64,000 bases of DNA from Crocinitomicaceae bacterium. GTDB taxonomy: Bacteria > Bacteroidota > Bacteroidia > Flavobacteriales_D > Crocinitomicaceae. This document shows positions 59,815 to 64,000 of this stretch, piece by piece. Position numbers and translations under genes: made by a program. The stretch lies in contig JALRJE010000091.1 in the NCBI GenBank assembly GCA_023268965.1, positions 1 to 64,000 on the forward strand, given 5' to 3'. The notes beneath the pieces were generated by a model, which did not search any database, was not told the DNA's origin, and was given only the letters and a program-made list of their open reading frames with translations. The stretch's first letter is position 1, and the number at the start of each line of letters is the position of its first letter.

Positions 59815-62265
59815 ATGCGTTGGCAATACCTGCTCTTTTTGATTCCTTTCTATGGCTTTACACAGCAACAATTAGAGGCGAAATACAGTACAGAAAAAAT
59901 AACCATCGACGGCCTTTTGAATGAGTCCTCTTGGACAAGCACAAACCTTACTGCTCCATTCATACAAATCAAACCGGAGCCAGGAAAACCATCAAAAAGC
60001 TTAACCAGTGTACAATTACTCTACGATCAAGATGCCGTCTATTTTGGCATTTTTTGTCAAGACCCACCTGATTCGATTTCAAGAGTACTTTCCCTCCGAG
60101 ACGACTACCATCCTAATTGTGACATCATTGGAATTTTCTTGGATACCTATAACGATAACCAGAATGGTTTTTATTTTGGCCTGACCAGCAAGGGTGTTCA
60201 GCTAGATGCCAAGATTGCGGCAAACGATTACAACGACAAACTTAACTTAGTTTGGCACAGTGCTGTTCAAATCGTTGAAAATGGCTGGGTAGCAGAAATT
60301 CGTATCCCCTATTCTGCACTGCGTTTTCCGCAGAAAGAAGTCCAAGATTGGGGGGTCAATTTTGGAAGGCAAATTGCCAGAAACCGAGAAGAATCTTCTT
60401 GGGTGGCCGTAAACCCCGACCTAGAAAACATGCTATTAGAGAGCGGAGATATCACCAACATCAAAAATATTTCACCCCCGCTTCGATTGGCACTTATCCC
60501 CTACGTTTCAGCCTACGCTGATGAAGTACGCAACGCAGATGGCTCCAAAAGCCTTTTGCGCTCATTTAATGGCGGCATGGACATCAAATATGGTATCAAT
60601 GAAGCATTTACCCTCGACGTCACGCTTGTTCCTGATTTTGGTCAAGTAGTTTTTGACCAACAAGTCCTCAATCTGAGCCCATTCGAGGTTCAATTCAATG
60701 AAAACCGTCAATTTTTTACGGAAGGAATGGAGCTTTTCAATAAAGCGGGCATCTTCTACAGCCGCCGAATTGGCATCCAAGCGCCATATAAGGTCACCCA
60801 AACCATGCTTCAGCCAAACGAATACCTCGAAAATGCCCCCGGGTCGTCTCAACTATATAATGCCTCAAAGATTTCAGGTCGCAATAGCAAAGGTTTAGGT
60901 ATCGGCGTCTTCAATGCAGTAAATGCCGAACAAATTGGAACCGCTGTTTCTACCCTAGACGAAACCAGGCGAGCAGTTCTTATTTCACCGCTGACAAATT
61001 ATAATGTGGTTGTATTTGATCAAAACCTCAAAAACAATTCCTCCGTTACCTTTACCAACACAAATGTTTGGCGTTCTGGTTCTTTTTATGACGCAAATGT
61101 CTCGGCGTTTAATTTTAATGTCAACTCCAAAGACAACAATTATAATATCAACGGAAAAGGAATTTTATCTGCCCAGCTAGATGCGAATAGCACACTTGGA
61201 CACAACATGAGTTTAAATATTCAAAAGCAACGTGGAGCGCTTATCGGTGGCATTGGTTACCTAGAAGAGTCCGATACCTACGACCCCAACGACCTCGGTT
61301 TTAACTACAACAATAACCGTAGAGTCTTTGATGCAAATATAGCTTATCGCGAGTTTGCACCAAAGTGGGATAAACTCATGAAATGGAGCGTCAATGCCGC
61401 TTTTTCGCAAGCTTATTTATACGAGCCCAATGTATTCACAAGCAATATGACGAGTCTGAATTTCTTTACGGTCACAAAGAAATTCAACGCTTTTGGCGGG
61501 AGCGGTGGCGCAACGCTGCGCCCATCACAAGACTACTTTGAACCAAGAACCGACGGTGCAGTATTTACCATCCCTCAATTTTACTTTGTGAATACGTGGT
61601 TTTCTACAAATTACCAACGAAAAATTGCCATAGATGCAGGTGGAAGCTTTGTGGAATACATTGGCAACCCCTGGAAGCAATACGCCTATAACTTTGGCCC
61701 TCGTGTAAGGCTTTCAGACGCCTTATTTATTATTTACTCTTTTGAAAAAGAACTCCAGTACAACAACTTGGGTTATGCCATCCCTTTTGCTACACCTGCC
61801 ATGAGTTATCAAGGCATCCTATTCGGCAAAAGAAACCGCAATACTACTGTTCAGGCCATCTCTCTGGATTACATCATGACCAACAGAATGTCCTTGAGTT
61901 TACGCCTCAGGCATTACCGCTCCGCACTTCAATACGAAGCGTTTGCGCTGCTACAAACCGATGGAAGCTTGTCTTTGCTGCCCGACTTCAATGGGCTCAC
62001 TACTGAGGGTAAATCAGCTTATGATATTAACTACAATGCCTTTACTATTGATCTTGTTTTCCGTTGGGTATTTATGCCAGGTAGTGAAATCAATGTCGTT
62101 TGGAAAAACTCCGTTTTTGCAAGTAACGATGCTATAGAAGTTGCCTATTGGCAAGACCTTTCAAATACCCTGCAAACCAATGCGCTGAACAGCTTTTCTT
62201 TCAAACTCATCTATTGGCTAGACGCCCAACAAATAAGAAAGGGCGATCGTTCGTTACCACGCTGA
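59815..62265 (+). CDS. DUF5916 / carbohydrate-binding family 9-like outer-membrane protein
   Basis: The 816-residue protein (ATG 59815) has a signal peptide (RWQYLLFLIPFYGFTQQ). Residues about 20-210 are a carbohydrate-binding family 9-like domain (ITIDGLLNESSWTSTNLTAPF, VQLLYDQDAVYFGIFCQDPP, GWVAEIRIPYSALRFPQKEVQDWGVNFGRQIARNREESSW). The rest (about 230-816) matches DUF5916, a beta-rich region with FGQVVFDQQVLNLSPFEVQFNENRQFFTEGMELFNKAGIFYSRRIG, ending in barrel-like strands (VFRWVFMPGSEINVVWKNSVF). The protein is probably exposed in the outer membrane; the ligand is unknown. The end overlaps the PspC gene by 12 bases (convergent). Confidence 0.85.
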   Translation: MRWQYLLFLIPFYGFTQQQLEAKYSTEKITIDGLLNESSWTSTNLTAPFIQIKPEPGKPSKSLTSVQLLYDQDAVYFGIFCQDPPDSISRVLSLRDDYHPNCDIIGIFLDTYNDNQNGFYFGLTSKGVQLDAKIAANDYNDKLNLVWHSAVQIVENGWVAEIRIPYSALRFPQKEVQDWGVNFGRQIARNREESSWVAVNPDLENMLLESGDITNIKNISPPLRLALIPYVSAYADEVRNADGSKSLLRSFNGGMDIKYGINEAFTLDVTLVPDFGQVVFDQQVLNLSPFEVQFNENRQFFTEGMELFNKAGIFYSRRIGIQAPYKVTQTMLQPNEYLENAPGSSQLYNASKISGRNSKGLGIGVFNAVNAEQIGTAVSTLDETRRAVLISPLTNYNVVVFDQNLKNNSSVTFTNTNVWRSGSFYDANVSAFNFNVNSKDNNYNINGKGILSAQLDANSTLGHNMSLNIQKQRGALIGGIGYLEESDTYDPNDLGFNYNNNRRVFDANIAYREFAPKWDKLMKWSVNAAFSQAYLYEPNVFTSNMTSLNFFTVTKKFNAFGGSGGATLRPSQDYFEPRTDGAVFTIPQFYFVNTWFSTNYQRKIAIDAGGSFVEYIGNPWKQYAYNFGPRVRLSDALFIIYSFEKELQYNNLGYAIPFATPAMSYQGILFGKRNRNTTVQAISLDYIMTNRMSLSLRLRHYRSALQYEAFALLQTDGSLSLLPDFNGLTTEGKSAYDINYNAFTIDLVFRWVFMPGSEINVVWKNSVFASNDAIEVAYWQDLSNTLQTNALNSFSFKLIYWLDAQQIRKGDRSLPR

Positions 62266-63807
62266 GTACTGACCGTCGCCGTAGACATACGCACGGTCGC
62301 TGACCTGATCCTGCTCAGTTTCCGAAAAATAAGGGTACACAACTTTGTCTTTGTGCAAGACTACCTTGCCTTTAGGAACCTCAATGTGTAGTACCACTTC
62401 TTGATCTCGCAAGCGGTCTTTTGCTGGAAAAGAGAAGCCACTTGACAGCTCTAATTTACCTTCTTTCAAACGACATGGAAAATGAATATGAGAAGCGCGC
62501 TGATTTGCTTTCAAGTAAGAGGCACCATTTGCTTTCTTTTCGATTCGTATATGATACAAGCTATCATATGAAGTACTGTATTCAATGGCGATCCCACTAT
62601 TGTACACACGACCATTTTCAGCAAGTAGAAAGCCCTGATCAGGATTTCTACTAGGTTTGAAATCACCTACATTGAGCTGTAACTTATGCTGATTAAATGC
62701 AGACAAATGAAGATCCGATGATATGTCTAATTGTAGAGAATCGCCATTATAAGCGTTTAGTTCTGCACTCAAGCCTCCTTCTATTGCGAATGATTTAGCG
62801 GTAGAAACACCTGCAACAATAAGCAAAATGATGCCAACTACTGATGCTGCACTAAATAAGCCAAGCATTGCTCGGAACCATTTGCCCTGTAATACTAAAA
62901 GTAGACGAAAGCCGATCAGCATGCTGGATAGCGCAATAGAAAAAGCTAGCAAAGCAACACCCGTGAAAATAAAATCATTGATCTGCCCTGTTTCAAAAAA
63001 CAAAGCGCTCAACTGACCCAAGGAGGTAAACTCACCATTAATTTGGGCCGGTATAAGTTTCGGATCGATGAATAAAAAGATGCTAACGCTTACCATAGAA
63101 GCTAAACCCCAAAAAATCAAAAATACGCCTACCGCTTTGCTTATAAAGTCTACGAATCTTCTGGCACTTTGGCTCAGGCCCGAACCATTGCGCAGCTGCT
63201 TAGTCCACCGCATAGCTTTACCTTCTACCCGGTCTGCGGCCTCTTTAAACTCTGTTTTGATGCTCTCCACATTTACAGGACGACCTTTCATTTGTAATTT
63301 TTCACTGGCCGTTTTTGCCACAGGTGTAATGATCCAAAGCAAAATATAAATTGGAACTCCCGAGCCAAAAACCATCGTGAACAATACAAATGCTACGCGG
63401 ATAAACACAACATCAATATTGAAATATGCTGCTACGCCGCTGGCAACACCTCCGAGTAAAGCACTATCCGTATCTCTGAAAAAGCGCTTATCTGCTGAAG
63501 GCGTACTGGCATTCTGAGCGGCATCTTGCGACGCTGTGTTTTGGTCGGTTGTACCGAATTCTTCAGGGTTACCCAATACTTGAATAATAGCTTGAATTTG
63601 CTCAAGTTGCACCACCTTTTGAGTACTGCCTTTTTCTTGTAAAAGTTCTACGATTCGAAGTTCGATATCCTGCAATATTTCTTCTTTACCTTCTTCATTT
63701 TGAAGAATCGCTGCGAGGTCTGTAAGGTATTTGCGCAGTAAATCATATGCTTGCTCTTCTAACAGAAAAGCAAACCCTTGAATGTGAATAGAAACTGTTT
63801 TATTCAT
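62254..63807 (-). CDS. PspC domain-containing membrane protein
   Basis: From ATG 63807 the protein has 517 residues. It starts NKTVSIHIQGFAFLLEEQAYDLLRKYL, a domain found before PspC in Bacteroidota. A PspC domain lies at about 105-165 (KRFFRDTDSALLGGVASGVAAYFNIDVVFIRVAFVLFTMVFGSGVPIYILLWIITP), followed by several membrane helices (about 225-350) and a C-terminal beta-rich domain. It is likely an envelope-stress sensor or adaptor. A PadR-type regulator precedes it, a pairing usual in the phylum. The frame opening at 63858 is an extension without motifs. Confidence 0.88.
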   Translation of the reverse strand: MNKTVSIHIQGFAFLLEEQAYDLLRKYLTDLAAILQNEEGKEEILQDIELRIVELLQEKGSTQKVVQLEQIQAIIQVLGNPEEFGTTDQNTASQDAAQNASTPSADKRFFRDTDSALLGGVASGVAAYFNIDVVFIRVAFVLFTMVFGSGVPIYILLWIITPVAKTASEKLQMKGRPVNVESIKTEFKEAADRVEGKAMRWTKQLRNGSGLSQSARRFVDFISKAVGVFLIFWGLASMVSVSIFLFIDPKLIPAQINGEFTSLGQLSALFFETGQINDFIFTGVALLAFSIALSSMLIGFRLLLVLQGKWFRAMLGLFSAASVVGIILLIVAGVSTAKSFAIEGGLSAELNAYNGDSLQLDISSDLHLSAFNQHKLQLNVGDFKPSRNPDQGFLLAENGRVYNSGIAIEYSTSYDSLYHIRIEKKANGASYLKANQRASHIHFPCRLKEGKLELSSGFSFPAKDRLRDQEVVLHIEVPKGKVVLHKDKVVYPYFSETEQDQVSDRAYVYGDGQYSAW

Positions 63808-63812
63808 GACTA

Positions 63813-64000
63813 TTAATTTTGAGTAAGTGAGGAAACTGCTTGTTGTAATTCTTGCCAAGTTTTGGACAGGTCTGTAAAAAACTGAGTGCCTTTAGGTGTT
63901 ATACAATAGTACTTGCGTGGAGGCCCAGAAGTAGATTCCTCCCAACGATAGGCCAATAATTCCAAATTTTTTAGACGTGTCAATAACGGATAAACGGTTC
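63813..64000 (-). CDS. PadR family transcriptional regulator, C-terminal part (partial)
   Basis: The minus-strand frame, truncated by the window end, encodes TVYPLLTRLKNLELLAYRWEES, then TSGPPRKYYCITPKGTQFF, the winged-helix half typical of PadR regulators (family: GTIYPLLxRLxxxGLL and GPPRKYYxLTxxG). About 62 residues are present; the N-terminus is beyond 64000. The stop is at 63813-63815, 5 bases before the PspC start codon, so the two genes form an operon. PadR would repress or control the PspC gene. Confidence 0.88.
   Translation of the reverse strand, partial: TVYPLLTRLKNLELLAYRWEESTSGPPRKYYCITPKGTQFFTDLSKTWQELQQAVSSLTQN

Noticed and set aside
1-64000. CRISPR arrays, insertion sequences, phage or integrative elements
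   Set aside because: No regular short repeat-spacer arrays, transposase, integrase or terminal inverted repeats were seen; the repeats present are protein-coding.

Overview
The window is an ordinary-looking chromosomal segment of a member of the Bacteroidota, most likely a flavobacterium (class Flavobacteriia). The evidence is gene content typical of that group: the giant type IX secretion/gliding protein SprA, two secreted proteins with T9SS C-terminal sorting tails, DUF2480, DUF4920, DUF5723, DUF5916 and IPExxxVDY families, an ExbB-ExbD-ExbD-TonB operon, PadR-PspC, and promoters with the Bacteroidota -7 element TAnnTTTG. Shine-Dalgarno-like sites are rare. I see no insertion sequence, prophage, CRISPR array or integrated element; the window is vertically inherited housekeeping and envelope DNA.

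Layout. 1-2291: end of a dTDP-rhamnose cluster (rfbA end, rfbC), VanZ-like, SixA-like phosphatase, rhomboid protease. 2301-7285: DUF2480, menA, etfBA, bifunctional nuclease, nucleoside transporter, i.e. menaquinone and electron-transfer functions. 7289-11634: lone response regulator, secreted T9SS serine protease, photolyase-family protein. 11752-15734: sucAB of the 2-oxoglutarate dehydrogenase complex. 15841-26458: malic enzyme/phosphotransacetylase fusion, ruvA, sprA, GNAT. 26459-26782: an intergenic stretch holding a strongly folded RNA that looks like 6S RNA. 26769-34141: cyclase, glycyl-tRNA synthetase, a YD-repeat-like secreted protein and a 1353-residue barrel plus ten-domain Ig-like protein. 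34218-38585: PpiD-like chaperone, 5-FCL, DUF4920 lipoprotein, small secreted protein, RNase HII. 38637-43384: unknown propeller-like membrane protein coupled to a DUF5723/TSP3/OmpA protein. 43435-45288: a PhoB/PhoR-like two-component pair preceded by an 11-bp-phased TTAAT array. 45290-47714: ChaN-like protein, secreted esterase, tRNA-Cys. 47991-53905: TonB energy-transduction operon with a PstS-like lipoprotein and a TPR protein. 53972-59656: frameshifted riboflavin synthase, recJ, pyk, IPExxxVDY, a barrel protein, two small genes. 59815-64000: DUF5916 protein, PspC protein and the C-terminal part of a PadR regulator.

The most notable signals are regulatory or RNA-level rather than a new gene cluster: the 6S-like RNA, the phased TTAAT array in front of the phoB-like gene, a recurrent promoter layout in which TAnnTTTG lies only 3-6 nt before the start codon (predicting leaderless mRNAs for at least five genes), a hairpin-forming promoter-driven element at 59712-59781, and terminators embedded in coding sequence. 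At protein level the photolyase-like protein lacks the Fe-S cysteines of the family it otherwise resembles, and riboflavin synthase is broken by one missing A in an A-run, which may be a sequencing error.
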